Shown here piece after piece: positions 1 through 11,278 of a DNA stretch of 64,000 nt. The stretch is taken from NCBI GenBank assembly GCA_020064725.1, contig JAGTWJ010000003.1, forward strand, positions 1,984,001 to 2,048,000, given 5' to 3'. The notes beneath the pieces are model-generated. The model saw only the letters and a program-made list of their open reading frames with translations, had not been told where the DNA came from and searched no databases. Numbering within the stretch: the stretch's first letter is position 1; each line of letters opens with the position of its first letter. The stretch comes from Drechslerella dactyloides (Eukaryota; Ascomycota; Orbiliomycetes; Orbiliales; Orbiliaceae). The translations under genes were made by a program, and so were the position numbers.

Positions 1-781
1 CGCCCCGGGCTGGTTTGCACATATGCAGTTGCATGCCTTGGGAATACGACTGAGCTGTGCCATGGACGAATATAATCGCATCCAAGATGCACGAGTTGCG
101 GCTGTGGGGACTTAGTACGCGGAGTCAAAATACCAGGGAAAACTATCAAGTCGGCTACGAGCTTACCACGTTGTATATCGATATCTATATATCTTTGTGA
201 TGCGGTGCCTCGCCTTTGGTACTTAACTACTCGCTCTCGCCCTTTGAAAAGCATTTGTCAGCCACCCAATCGTACGCACTGCTATCTCGCTGTCTATATG
301 GTAGGCTCAATATGCATGAGTCGCCAGCCCATCGGAAGGGTCCTCGGAATTTCAAATATCGAGACAGAAAACTACATTGGCCCCTGTATATTTGTCTTGG
401 CTTCCTCAATTCGTTGCGCTCGCTGCAAACTAGTCTAGTGTCGAGACTGCTATCAATTATGCTTAGTAGAAAATTAATATACTGTCCATAACGCAGTATG
501 TTTCCAGTGAGTGCCTATTTCTGAGAAACCGCAGCGTATTTGTAATATCTAAAACAAGATATGTGGTTATATATAGGGAGGATGTTCCAGTACGAGATAC
601 ACTTGATAAAGATGAGCCTAACTGATGAATTAACTAAGGAAAAAACCTGCGTCTATGAACGAGTAGCTATCGAAACTAGATGTAATATAAATTTGGCACA
701 AATCCAAATCTGGACTGACAACGATTTTTTGAGAGGAGGCGATCTGATAAGCGGACCCTAATATCTAGCTAGCTTTCGGAA
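1..781. other. Intergenic, no gene seen
   Basis: AT-rich stretch before the first gene. The open frames are short, overlap on both strands and lack splice logic or recognisable motifs. It lies downstream of the stop codon of the minus-strand gene at 782. Confidence 0.6.
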
Positions 782-3129
782 TCATTTGTCAATCGACACT
801 GGCTCGAGTCCCAGTAGTGTTTCGGCATCACTAGCACTCCAAGAAGGCAGAAAATATTTCGAGACGTTCTGGTTCTGCCGCCGTTGGTCAAGAAGCCAGT
901 CGACTTTCGCATTCTCGATGAATCTCTCATTGATATTGTTCTCAAATATTCCTCCAAGAACGATATCTGCTAAATCTGACAGTGCTTTTGAAAGCTCCTC
1001 GGCGCAGATAACCGCGAATTTCATTCCGAACACAACGCCCCGAATGTTGAGGCGGCTGACAATATCCATTCGAAAGTTCACGTGGATATGTCGCGGGACG
1101 CTCGTAGCACGTAACAGTTCAAAATAGTCCATGACGTTGACAATTGCCTCCTTGGGGATTTCGCCCCAGACTAGAATGTCGTAGTGACCGCCGTACCTAT
1201 GTGCTGCTTTTATCATTTGCCGTCGCTTGCACAGCCCAGAGATAAAGTCATTCACCTCAAAGGTCTTTGTCAAATATGCGGGATCGATAACAGCAATTCG
1301 AGGGTTCGTGGCGTTCGCGCAGCGACGGCTCAATGCAGCTTTGCGCAAGACCCACATCAAGCTGTTGGAAGTTGAGATCATTGGAGTTGCGATCTTCTCG
1401 CGGTTGATATGGTTGGCTGCATGCTGGTCAAACTCGGGGCTACCCATCTCTGGTGCTTCGGGGACTGGCTGATTGATGTCTCGGAACAATCCAGCCCTAA
1501 TCAAAGTATTTGAGTTATATCCGAAAGAACCGTCGTCCCAATATCGGAAGAGAATGTGCTTTGGGAGGGCATAGCACCGATTCTGGTACTGTGGCGTCAC
1601 GGAAGATTCCGAGAGCGCACAGAACTTGCGTTTCTTCGATTCGAAGGTGCTCCTTTTCGCGATCTTGGAAGGGGTATCGAGCATTCTAGGCTCTACTTCA
1701 TCATCCTCCAGGTCTTCTGGGGCTAGGGTCGGAGAGTCTGGTACTTTTCGAACGAAGGCAGATAGCATGCTCCTCATCCGTTCGACTTCTTGTTGTTTTT
1801 TTACTTCGTCGTAAGCTTTCATAATGTCCTTATCATCCTCGGCTCTTGGAAGCAGCTCCACTCCTGCCCCCTCAGCTGCAGCTTGCAATTCTTCCTTTGT
1901 TCGAGTCCACTTTCCATCAGGATCGTCAAATGGAGTCTCGATGAACACTTCCTTGAAAACTTTCAAGTTTTTCTCCTTCCGCTTCACAAAATACTCATTG
2001 AATTGCATCGAGTAAGCCCCTGATGAGATATTGATACCAAAGCAGCGGTTGAGGACATTTCGAATCCCTGCTGGACCACTGCCATACCAGCGTTTGACAA
2101 CGTAGAGAAGGATAAGATCTCGCTCTGTCCAGACGTGTCGATATGGTGTTAGGGGATCGAATTCAGGGGTTTTGACTTCCAAATTGTCTCTACTGGCTGA
2201 TGGGAGCAATACATCTTGGTAATCTTCTATAATACGGAACAAAGGTTAAAATTATATTTCAGGATTGGAGAAGAGGTGAACTTGCCATCATCAGAGTCTG
2301 CTACTTCCTTTCTTTGGGGAGAAACAGCACCACCGAAAAGCGACTTTTTCCTTTGGGCACTTGGGAAAAGAACCCTCCGAACCGAGTGTTTCTCTTTATC
2401 GAAGGCAGTGCGATAGAACTTGCTGTTTGGTGAGATCCTTTCAAAGGCTAGGCGGTCGTTGCCCGAATTATCGCGAATCTTAAGCTTGAGATCTTTGTAT
2501 TGCTTGACTGTGAGCTTAGCCCGTTTGCGAGAAGACCAATATCCACTATCTTCTGAGTACTCTATTTCATCCACGGTTTGCGGAGCTTGCCCTTCGACTT
2601 GAACAAGTATATCGGGTGTCATGAGTGTGGGACCGTCAAATTGAACCTCTGCCTCGGGGGTCTTCTGGTCAATAGCCTCTATCTGGTCGGTCTGGCTGGT
2701 CTGATCAATATCCATCGGGATCATTTCCCCTTGGGTTTGTTCTATGTCTTGTCCTGCAAGACTATCGTCTGCTGGGAATTCAAGTTCTTCCATGGGTCCA
2801 CCTCCTCCATTAACCTGATCTTGGAGCTCTCTGACGAACAATTTGAACGAATCCTCAATTTCGTCGTGAGCATGAGTATCGCCAAGTCCCGAGTCATCAT
2901 GGGCAACATCATTTTCGCCATGATGGGCAAAGTCCAGAGTTTGACCTGAGGCGATTGGCTGGCTGAAAGGCTTGAGAAATGATGACTCGCCTTCCAGATG
3001 ACCTTGAGATATCTCAGCACCCTCCACGGATATATCAATGTCTTCATCGCATAACTCGTCGATTATAACAGGAGGAGACTCTATGTCCGGGGGGACGAAT
3101 GCCGATTCAATTTTGTCCATCGCATTCAT
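782..3129 (-). CDS. Large protein with SANT/Myb-like segment and ART-like C-terminal domain (paralogue A)
   Basis: Two exons (3129-2286, 2226-782) give 762 aa. The ATG at 3129 is the first in frame. The 59-bp intron starts with GCAAGT and ends TATAG; only this GC donor keeps the frame. The first ~290 residues are acidic and low complexity. A SANT/Myb-like stretch (WTERDLILLYVVKRW) lies near residue 310, then a charged linker. The C-terminal ~250 residues match the neighbour at 4465: ILFRYW (R509), ISTSNS (S566), YDILVWGEIP (D631) and KVDW near the end. The R / S-T-S / acidic pattern resembles an ADP-ribosyltransferase fold, but the catalytic Glu position is Asp here, so activity is doubtful. 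The domain resembles uncharacterised fungal DUF7587-type domains; that name is from memory. Transcribed divergently from its paralogue. Gene structure is well supported; function is inferred. Confidence 0.8.
2227..2285 (-). other. GC-AG intron of paralogue A
   Basis: A 59-bp intron with donor GCAAGT and acceptor TATAG, and a TTAAC branch-like motif about 20 nt before the acceptor. The nearby GT donors put the second exon out of frame, while the GC donor joins Asp-Asp-Glu-Asp without a break. Confidence 0.7.
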
Positions 3130-4464
3130 GGCTCGCCCCAATATCTAACCTTTAAATGAGACATAGCATCGTAATATCAGCTAAACATGGCCTAGAAGAA
3201 GCGTTCAAAATGGGCTGTCCCATATGGTACTGATAGGACCTACCGCGAATCGGTGCTAGAGGCAACGTAAGGTATCTGCACGTATTAGCTAGATCATTTA
3301 TATATACTGTCAAAGAATGATATTTGCGCAAGTAATTTCGTCGCAACGATCGAAGTGTATATAGTTGGTATGGAGAATGGTTGTATTCCAAAGATGCTAG
3401 CTATGCTGAGCCGAATACTTCCCTCAAATTTCTGGGTGGGGGCGTAATGATTTATATACAGATCAGATCAGTATTGATCTCGGCCTATGGGGGAGTTGCC
3501 CATATCAAATATGGCATTGAAATCAAGAAATTATAAGTCAAACTAACATTACTCGGCGTAGTGACTAAATCTGGTATCATGATATTGATATACAACACTC
3601 GCGTGGATCGCGCTGCATCATTCGACGAAGTCGTGATCAAATATTTAAAAACGGCATTTGACGATCTAGATACTTACTTGTAGCCTCCGACTCAATGCTT
3701 GAAGTACTGCAATGCAGGATCATTATGTCTATATAGACTTTTTTTGCAGCTATATAGATAGTTGATATGTACATATCTCTCGGGCAAATATTCTGCGGCT
3801 TTCGTATCACTGTCCATACATGTATACATCTCGAGATCTCTTCTTTTTGTCGTCTATCTACCACACCACACTGAGGCATCTTAAGATCTTGGCCAGTGAA
3901 TTTTACATGTAACTGAGCGACTACGTAAGTTCACTTCTATGATTAATGGTTTCTTAGATCTGTTGTATTTCTATCCTGTTGCAAGTCCGCGAATTTTCAC
4001 TACGAATATTGATACGCGTTTTAATAGCGGTCTTGGCCAGTCATTATTCTCTAGAATACGATTTCTAATTCGCATACCAATCTTGCCAAAAGGAACCGTT
4101 TGCCTGCTCGGTGCGATATGGCTGGATAGATCTGAGCGGAATCTCGGCGGAATCCTCAAACCTATAAATACCGCGGATTTTTCCCTCCCCCAGAAAATTT
4201 TATTTCCTGGCCAACATCTCCTCGGCTTTTCATAGACATCAATTTTCCTTCTCAGGAATCTTATGAGTCAGAACTACAAGACCGATTGTCACAATATCAT
4301 CTCAACTTTATACATGACTATAGTTGTTTTCCATCTTTTCGTATGCCTTTTCCACCCAACAGACACGCATATACATGCATGAGATGAATATTCAAGTTGA
4401 TGGTTAAAGGCTCAACAAGGTTCGAATATATATAAGACGGATAGCCTGAAAGATTTGTTTAACT
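3130..4464. promoter_or_regulatory. Divergent promoter region of the paralogue pair
   Basis: 1.3 kb of AT-rich spacer between the start codons of two divergently transcribed paralogues. It holds many short TATATA runs, including one at about 4427-4436, roughly 30 bp before the ATG of the plus-strand gene. No open frame here is convincing. Confidence 0.5.
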
Positions 4465-6141
4465 ATGCCTCACAATTATGACGTGGTCTGGGCAGAAAGC
4501 TGCCTACAGTCTGCACGTATTCTGTCAAATGGTAATGGGACTGTTGAAGGTAACAGAGAAGGTGGACGGGCTTTAACCGACGACCCCCGATGTCAAGACT
4601 GTCCAGATGATGGGAACCAGAGAGCAATTGAAGCACCATTCCATGAGTGTCCACTTTGTGGAATATCATTAGATCATCCCCTGGATGTTACTCATGCAGC
4701 AGATGAGTTCCTGGGAATTGTTGCTCAGTATCTGGACAATGCACATAGCCATATCCAACGCCAAACCCATGAAGCACTGGGAGCCCCGGGCCCATCAGTC
4801 CCCCTGCACAACAGCCCATCTTCCGAAAGCGCTTCCTCAGATAACTTATCCTCCAGCCCTCCAGAAGTGATCGACTTGACAGGCGCAGATGAGACCGATT
4901 TCTTAGGATCTGTCAACCATATAGCCCACAGCTGGACCGGTAGACGTCGGCATGCATTTGGCAGGGGAACATCTTGGAGTGAAGAAGATCGCGTACAGTT
5001 ATATCTGCTCAAATGCTTGTTCGACATTTCTGATGAAGATACAGCGGCAGTACTGACGCAGATTGGAGGGAAGTGGCGAAAAGGGAGCGCAATCAAAGCA
5101 CAATTCGGCGAACGTTCCAAGAGCCATACTCAAAATGCACGAATATCTCAAGATCTGGAAAACATGGTCGCTGCAGGCAACTTGGATTGCTACAGTGGTA
5201 CTCTTGCGGCCATTCGCAAAGCCGCCGTTAGCCTCAACATAGATTTGAAACTCAAGGCTACCATTCAAATCTCAACCGTCCAGGCCAGCTCCAGCAGTTC
5301 CTCTCGGAAGCGGAGATATCGGCATGAAATCTCTGACGACGATTCTTGGGTACCATCAAATAACTATGAACACGATGATGGTGATGATGATGATGATGAT
5401 GATGATGGCGATGTTGAACTCAGACGGCGAAGTTCGCGTCTGTCTTCGAATTTGCTGTTCAGAGTATACAGCAAGTACTCTCATGGTGTCAATAGCAACC
5501 GGGGGCACTGGGCGGGCGCATTTGAAAACTCGCGGTTGATTCCTTCTGTCAATGAAGCTGAGCTTCCAAGCTTGGATGAGTCCTTGGCATCCCATCTCAA
5601 GGGCGAGGAAGTACATGGTGGAAGCCCTTTCATTAGTACAACTAACTCGTTTCTATGGGCTCTTACCAAGTCAGCGAAAATGAGGGGGAGAACAAGGATT
5701 TCAGTTATCGATCGCACAAAGGTGCAATATCCTATTACACACATGGCTCGTGCATACTCAAGACTCAAGAACGCGGGTTTGCTGGAAGGCATTGAGCGAT
5801 ACTACGGGAGGTACGAATACTTGGTCTATGGCGGCGTATCTGAAAATGCGATCATACATGACTTCTCCGTCAATGAGTTCCAGAGTTTTATTGATGATGG
5901 GTTCTATCGTATGCAAGTCATTTGCCCGGAGATTGTCTTCAACAGACGTGGTAGTACCCCTAGGAAGAAGAGAAAGGGCATTGCAAATGTGAACTTGTCT
6001 CGCAGCCGTTCTTCGGTGGCCATCGATCAGCTGTGTGCGTTCGTCCTAGCCAATCCTGCCGACAAATCTCTTCAAGATCTTTTCAACTACAATCTGAAGG
6101 TGGACTGGGAGGTGGAGAAGCGGTGGTCCGGTGGAGTCTAA
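4465..6141 (+). CDS. Protein with CxxC motif, SANT/Myb-like segment and ART-like C-terminal domain (paralogue B)
   Basis: Single-exon frame of 558 aa from ATG 4465. An N-terminal CPLC motif with a following His could be a partial zinc site. A SANT/Myb-like segment (WSEEDRVQLYLLKCLF) begins near residue 170. A Ser-rich tract and a run of Asp, encoded by a GAT repeat near 5374-5407, precede the C-terminal domain. That domain has LLFRVYS (R333), FISTTNS (S391) and YEYLVYGGVSENAI (E451), ending KVDWEVEKRW. Spacing of these residues matches paralogue A (58 versus 57 and 60 versus 65 residues), so the two are diverged duplicates. The Arg / Ser-Thr-Ser / Glu arrangement, with Glu in a strand followed by a G-x-V/I turn, is what ADP-ribosyltransferase folds show. 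This is inference; no enzymatic role is known to me. Confidence 0.8.
   Translation: MPHNYDVVWAESCLQSARILSNGNGTVEGNREGGRALTDDPRCQDCPDDGNQRAIEAPFHECPLCGISLDHPLDVTHAADEFLGIVAQYLDNAHSHIQRQTHEALGAPGPSVPLHNSPSSESASSDNLSSSPPEVIDLTGADETDFLGSVNHIAHSWTGRRRHAFGRGTSWSEEDRVQLYLLKCLFDISDEDTAAVLTQIGGKWRKGSAIKAQFGERSKSHTQNARISQDLENMVAAGNLDCYSGTLAAIRKAAVSLNIDLKLKATIQISTVQASSSSSSRKRRYRHEISDDDSWVPSNNYEHDDGDDDDDDDDGDVELRRRSSRLSSNLLFRVYSKYSHGVNSNRGHWAGAFENSRLIPSVNEAELPSLDESLASHLKGEEVHGGSPFISTTNSFLWALTKSAKMRGRTRISVIDRTKVQYPITHMARAYSRLKNAGLLEGIERYYGRYEYLVYGGVSENAIIHDFSVNEFQSFIDDGFYRMQVICPEIVFNRRGSTPRKKRKGIANVNLSRSRSSVAIDQLCAFVLANPADKSLQDLFNYNLKVDWEVEKRWSGGV
5374..5407 (+). repeat. GAT trinucleotide microsatellite coding poly-Asp
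   Basis: A near-perfect run of GAT/GAC codons inside paralogue B that encodes an uninterrupted acidic tract. Length polymorphism between strains is likely at such a site. Confidence 0.8.
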
Positions 6142-7229
6142 GCGTACCTACGTGTGGGACTCTTACTTGTTTCGAGATCCGCATACACGATGCAACGACC
6201 ATTTGCTTTGACCCTATAAACTATAGTCTTTCCTCGTCGATATTTCATTTCCCATTCTAGCTATGTTAACTTGACCATCGGTGGAGTCAAAATTTGTTTT
6301 TGCATCTAAAATTATAGCAAAGTGTGGGCTCGAGGCTTCGTTTAGCTTGAACACAAGTTCTCTACATTAAAGCTCTGCATTTATCGGTCAAATTCTAATT
6401 GCGGTTATCATTAGTTTACCTCTCTCGAATTTAAATTCCTAATCAAACAAATGTTTGCTTCCTTAGGACGGTACAATTCTGGAACGTAGATTGTAAGCAC
6501 TCTGGATGGAACAGCGCTAGTGTAGCGGCGCTGCCATAAAAATTTGTTATACCGACACGTATTGGCGGCCTATAGATCTAAAGCTTTTAGGGCAATGCGA
6601 AAGGTCAGCTATTGAAATCTACGTCTTTCCATTGTCTCGTAAATCTTTCCAGGCAAATTAAGATTGATGGTGATATATCTAAATTTAAAATTGTATAGCT
6701 TTAGGTATAGCGATATACGCAGATAGATACTTTATTAATGCAATTCATGGCCGTTCTCTTAAGACTAAGGTGCCCAGCTTTCTTATGATGGCTTCGTCGA
6801 AAGGCCGCCCGCACGCAAATGGTTGTTTTCCTCCTGAGTGATAAGATTGGAATATGTTGATAAGTACAAGATGCGAAAGATCAACGAATTATAAAATTGA
6901 GCAAAGGAATAAAAATAATCCAGTTTGAACATTTTTATACTATCAGAGCCGGCTAGCATATCGATCAACGAGCTTGCGAGAGGAAAAAATGAGATTAATA
7001 TCCGTTATAAGACAGCCTTGAAAATTAGAGCACCACGGAAGTCACACGACCCATGGCGGAATTGACCATGTAAAAGTCATATATTATCCTCTCTGACGTC
7101 ACTAAATTGTTCCTCGTCTCGTTAGTCCTCATCTTAGACAGCCCACGATGCTAGAAGACCGTCAGCTATGTCTTTATAGAATTGGCAAATATAGCTAAAC
7201 CTACCTCCACTCAACAAGTCTAACTCTTC
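6142..7229. other. Intergenic, no gene seen
   Basis: Convergent 3' ends flank this AT-rich kilobase. No frame with a start codon and protein-like composition was found. Confidence 0.55.
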
Positions 7230-7628
7230 TTAGAGGCCGTCTGCGGTGCTACTGACTTTCTTTCCAAATTTGATGGCAAGCCGTCGAATATACTTCAAGG
7301 TTTGCCTTCCCGCATCGATTTTGGCGACGCACTCTTCGGCTATCTCGTCGATGTTGGAGAAGTCAAGTTCGTGAACGAATGGATAGTCTGCGGCTTTGGC
7401 TTTTGCGATTTCGGTATTGAATTGTCGCTTGAGGTAGGCGAGTTCAGTGCGGATGTATAGCTTGAGGTGGGCAACAGGTTTGATTGCCACGACCTTTCGG
7501 AAGGCGAAATTTTCGTATGCACGAATGGCATCGAGGCCTGATAATTGCTGTCCGGGAGCCGAAACGGAGACCACTTTGGCCCTTCGACTTTGACGTCGGA
7601 GGCGGCGTAGGTGTCTCCAATTGGGCAT
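7230..7628 (-). CDS. Small hypothetical protein, tandem paralogue 1
   Basis: 132 aa from ATG 7628. The family is not recognised. The first ~30 residues are Arg-rich. From about residue 29 the protein aligns without gaps to the 144-aa product of the next gene: SGLDAIRAYEN with SGLRAVFNYHE, LAYLKRQFNTEIAKAKAADYP with LEYLQKEINIEIANVKACNYP, and LDFSNIDE with LTFSNVDE. It is predicted to be largely alpha-helical and charged, with no signal peptide or membrane segment. The shared region ends at the Leu-rich RRLA/RSLA, after which the two tails differ. The two genes lie head to tail about 550 bp apart, so a local duplication is likely. No catalytic motif is visible. An unrecognised intron near either end cannot be excluded. 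Confidence 0.6.
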   Translation of the reverse strand: MPNWRHLRRLRRQSRRAKVVSVSAPGQQLSGLDAIRAYENFAFRKVVAIKPVAHLKLYIRTELAYLKRQFNTEIAKAKAADYPFVHELDFSNIDEIAEECVAKIDAGRQTLKYIRRLAIKFGKKVSSTADGL

Positions 7629-8176
7629 GGTGATGGCGGTGCACTAGGTGCTATCTTATTTTGAAATCTGATATCAGTGATGAGCAAGTACTGTGTGCGT
7701 CGAAGCTTGTATACATGTAGCTCTTGATTACGAAACGGGAGTAGTCATCAATTAGAATCGTGTACGGACGAGTAGCGTACATATCTGATAGAGCGGGTAG
7801 TATTAAATTTTCTTGATAGGGCAAGCTAGGCACATACAACAATAATATCCGATCGTCCCGAGGGATCCCGGGAACGGAGAGTGTGTAGGAGAGGCCAGAT
7901 TATGGTAAGATATCATCAGAAAGAAATACTCATCCGGAAACACGATGTAATCAAGCATAATGCCACCACACATCCTGGCCCCAACTTCTGATGCGGCGTG
8001 CAGGTATTCAAGTACTTAGCCAAAATCATACCTCCACCCAATCTCGACATGGCCCAGAGAGTACTTGATCAATCCGTGCAATTCTCAGCATGAAATTCGA
8101 TCAACCTTCCTCGCCCCCAGCACCTGGACCTTCTTCCTCTTGAATCACAGCCAGCACCGTTAGCGACACTTAATAT
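7629..8176. other. Spacer between tandem paralogues
   Basis: 548 bp between the two small paralogous genes. It should hold the promoter of the 7230-7628 gene and the 3' end of the 8177-8611 gene. No further coding sequence or repeat was recognised. Confidence 0.5.
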
Positions 8177-8611
8177 CTAAAGCCAAACAGCTGAGTACAC
8201 ACGGCCGAAATACAACATACCCTCCGTCATATCAGGATCTAAACTAACCAGCATGATCTCCTCTTCAAGGTCCCTTGCGATAGCAAGTATAGCCCGCATG
8301 TGAAGTGGCGCCAACGACCGAAGCCGCGTGAGCGTCTGCTTGCCTTCATTCAACTCGACGATCGCCTGAGAAACGTACTCGTCGACGTTCGAAAACGTTA
8401 GATCCTTCGCCATGGGATAGTTGCAGGCCTTCACGTTTGCGATTTCAATGTTGATCTCCTTCTGCAGGTACTCAAGTCCAGTCTTCAGGTAGCGCTTTAG
8501 TTCGGCTATGGTTCTGACTTTTTCAAGCTTTCGTTGGCCCATCTCGTGGTAGTTGAAGACGGCGCGCAGGCCACTGCCTTCGCAGGCTGGCGGGGTGTGC
8601 GTGACTGGCAT
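8177..8611 (-). CDS. Small hypothetical protein, tandem paralogue 2
   Basis: 144 aa from ATG 8611. Residues ~12-92 align with the 132-aa neighbour downstream; the motif F-S-N-[IV]-D-E and the helix before it are best conserved. The tail (ILAIARDLEEEIMLVSLDPD) has no counterpart in the shorter copy. A GTATGT site near 8222 could begin an intron that would replace the last residues, so the exact C-terminus is uncertain. No signal peptide, membrane segment or known domain was seen. Both copies keep their reading frame while differing at many positions, which argues that the protein sequence is under selection rather than decaying. Function unknown. Confidence 0.6.
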   Translation of the reverse strand: MPVTHTPPACEGSGLRAVFNYHEMGQRKLEKVRTIAELKRYLKTGLEYLQKEINIEIANVKACNYPMAKDLTFSNVDEYVSQAIVELNEGKQTLTRLRSLAPLHMRAILAIARDLEEEIMLVSLDPDMTEGMLYFGRVYSAVWL

Positions 8612-9462
8612 TGGTGGCGGCCTTGGCTTGTGGGTCTGTAATACTGTGCACTGTGAGACCCCCTTGGACGGATGAATAGATGACTTTCCAGGATCCTAGG
8701 AGCTATGGTAAGATGTAACTTCGATAGTATCCCTTGATCTCTGAGCTGGTCTTCAACATCTCGTAACAGCGGGTCAGTTTGATGATCAACATACGAGAAG
8801 AGGTGAGATAGAGAATATATAGGTAGGCTAACGTGGACGATGGCTGAGCCTTTAGCGTGCGATAAAGGTCATCAATATCTGACCAATAAGTTACCAGATG
8901 TTTTGAGGGATTTGATATGAATATGAAGATAGATAAGGATGGTTCATGAAGAATTCCAAATGGAGTGGTAAGGGGTGGTAAGAAGTTGAAGGAAGCCTCT
9001 AGAGATAATATGAAGTTCTAAGATAGGATATTCACCCTGAGCAGCATATGGCTTCACTCATCTAATCAACGAGAGGCGCCAGGAATCACGCTCAATGTTT
9101 TGATAGTTCTAGGTTGTTTCAACTGATACAGTTGTGTGGTCTCATGCAGTCGTGTATCGGTATTCTAATTGGTTGATATATCGCTTTCCTAGCCTGCACG
9201 AAGGGGCATATGAATATTGGTATGGGCGTTTTCATAGGAAGTAGAAATTGAAATCAAAAGCATCAGCGAAATATTAACAGCCATGCTTATGGATACTAAT
9301 ATTAAACAGGTCGAGATCCCCTGCCCACTTCGGTTATAGGTTATCAACAGCTAATAGCTAAGTCGTTATCATCATAAACATTACACAATACCACATAGTG
9401 CCTGGCAAAGGCTAACAAAGTTCGAACAATCAGAATACAAAAGGCAACATCGCCTATACCAG
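8612..9462. other. Intergenic, no gene seen
   Basis: About 850 bp of AT-rich sequence between minus-strand genes. It should contain the promoter of the 8177-8611 gene. No open frame of note. Confidence 0.5.
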
Positions 9463-11278
9463 CTACGCAGTATTATTATCCGGTGTTTCCTCCGACCCCT
9501 CCGACCCCTTTCGCTCCTGCTTTTCCTTTCGGAGCCTCTCCTGCTCTTCCTTGACCCTTCTCTGGCTTTCCTCCATCAAGATGTCTACAATCTTTCTCGG
9601 CTTCTTCACGGCCTCGGCCAGTTTCTCTGATCCTTCGCCTTCCGTGTCCTTTTCCTTATCTCCTTCGCCGTTCTGCTCTTTGGCTTCAGAAGTGCCTTCT
9701 CCCTCTTTCTGCTCCTCGTCGTCCTTACCCTTCTGTTCCTTCTTGGCCTTATCCAGCTTCTCGTCTTTGAAGTTCTTCACGACGACCTCGATGCCACGGA
9801 GGTTCTTAGCCATGAACTTGCGGAAATCACCCAGCTTGCTTTCATCGGGGCTATATGTCCCGCTGTCGTTGTCGAGATATATCCGCCAGCGGCGCTCTCG
9901 CTCGCCAATGGCTGCGTGGACGTCCTCTTCCTCGCCGGTGCGGTCGTAAAGCTCGGCGTCATCCTCGTCATCCTCGTCAACGTAGTCTTCGCGGAGGAAG
10001 AACTCCCCGCCCCAGACGACCTTGGCATTCCCGTCGGATAGCATGCCATGCTTGCTCAGGTGATTAATCTTATACTCATCACCTGTCTCACAGAAACGCC
10101 ACTCGCCGTCCATCGTAACTACGAACGTGAAAAGCTTATTATGAGCTGGTTGGAGGAGGTCCACGAGGCCTGGGCCGACTGCATCGGCATCCCACCAGGA
10201 GCCATAGACGGTGTTGGTGTCGTGACCGTAAAGGTTCTGATATTGTTTTTTGACGAGATGGCGGAAGATGCGGTAGTGGATTTTGGAAGGGTCGAAGGCC
10301 TTGGCGTGGGCGATGTCGGCGTGGAATTCCAGTGTTGAGTATGGTGGTGGGTGGATGAGGGAGATTTTGTAGGCTTTGAAGGAGGTTCCACCGTTGGATT
10401 TACTCTCGTTCTGTTTGCGCGACGGCGTGGTGGTGACGAGGTTCGCGAGGGAGGAGTAGTGAACTGAATAGCGGGTTGGTTGTTGAAGGTGAATGTTTTG
10501 TAGAGTCGGTTTCCGGGTTGGTAGAAGTTGGAGCTACAAGCATAAATGTAAGCTCGTGGTCTGAGTCATAGTGACTAGGAAGATTCGTTACCTTGAATGT
10601 GACGTTAGGTGCGGGGGCCTTCATGTGTGCGTCCGGGTTGCAGAGGTCGAAGACGGCGGTGAGCATTTGGATGTGCTTGCTGCCCTTGTACCCTTTAATC
10701 GGGATTGTTCGTGTATGCTCGTGTCCGTCGAGCAGATTCTTCTACAGATATTTACGGTTAGAATGTGGAGTTTGCAAAACTCGAGGAAAGCTAGGTTTGT
10801 TCAATACCTCGATGTCTTGTAGGACAAATTTGATGCTGCCCAGCTTATCGTCCTCCTTGCCTTTGCCGTCCTCGTCGAAAAACTTCAGCTTCAGGTAGGT
10901 GCCCTCGCGGATACCACCAATACGCCACTTCTCGTTCCATGTCGGATCTCTAGTCACATGATGCGTAGAGGTGCGGAAATGGACCTTGCTGGACTTTGAC
11001 TCGTGCGGGACAAGCCCTTTGGAGTTCTTGACCTTGCCGATAACGTAGACATCGGATGTGCCGTGAAGGTCACCAACCCTGTATAGATCGGAGTCAGCAT
11101 TGTTACGAACGACATCTAAATGATAATGCGAAGGAACATACGCGACGTGAGAGGCGCTGACGATGGTCAGGACAAGGTCGTATGGCGGCTCTGGACGGCG
11201 GCGTTGTGCGGCGTTGGGCGATGTTGGAGACTGCGGCGTGACGTCATCGGAGTTGGCTTCTGCGGCGTCGGCTTCCAT
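9463..11278 (-). CDS. C2-domain protein
   Basis: Four exons: 11278-11142, 11078-10808, 10741-10592, 10533-9463. Introns of 63, 66 and 58 bp are all GT-AG and phase-consistent. The product is 542 aa from ATG 11278. Residues ~30-130 form a C2-type beta-sandwich: YDLVLTIVSASHVAVGDLHG, SDVYVIG, DPTWNEKWRIGG and LKLKFFDEDGKGKEDDKLGS. C2 domains usually bind phospholipids, often with Ca2+ held by loop Asp residues; several Asp are present. The central region (KAYKISLIHPPPYSTLEF, then YGSWWDADAVGPGLVDLLQP) looks folded but is not recognised. The last ~90 residues are Lys/Glu-rich and probably helical and disordered. No transmembrane segment or signal peptide is seen, so a cytosolic, peripheral membrane role is inferred. 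It is divergent from the PEP-mutase family gene at 12609. Confidence 0.85.

Noticed and set aside
227..491. Overlapping open frames on both strands near the left edge
   Set aside because: Open on both strands at once, no motif, and poor start context; typical random frames.
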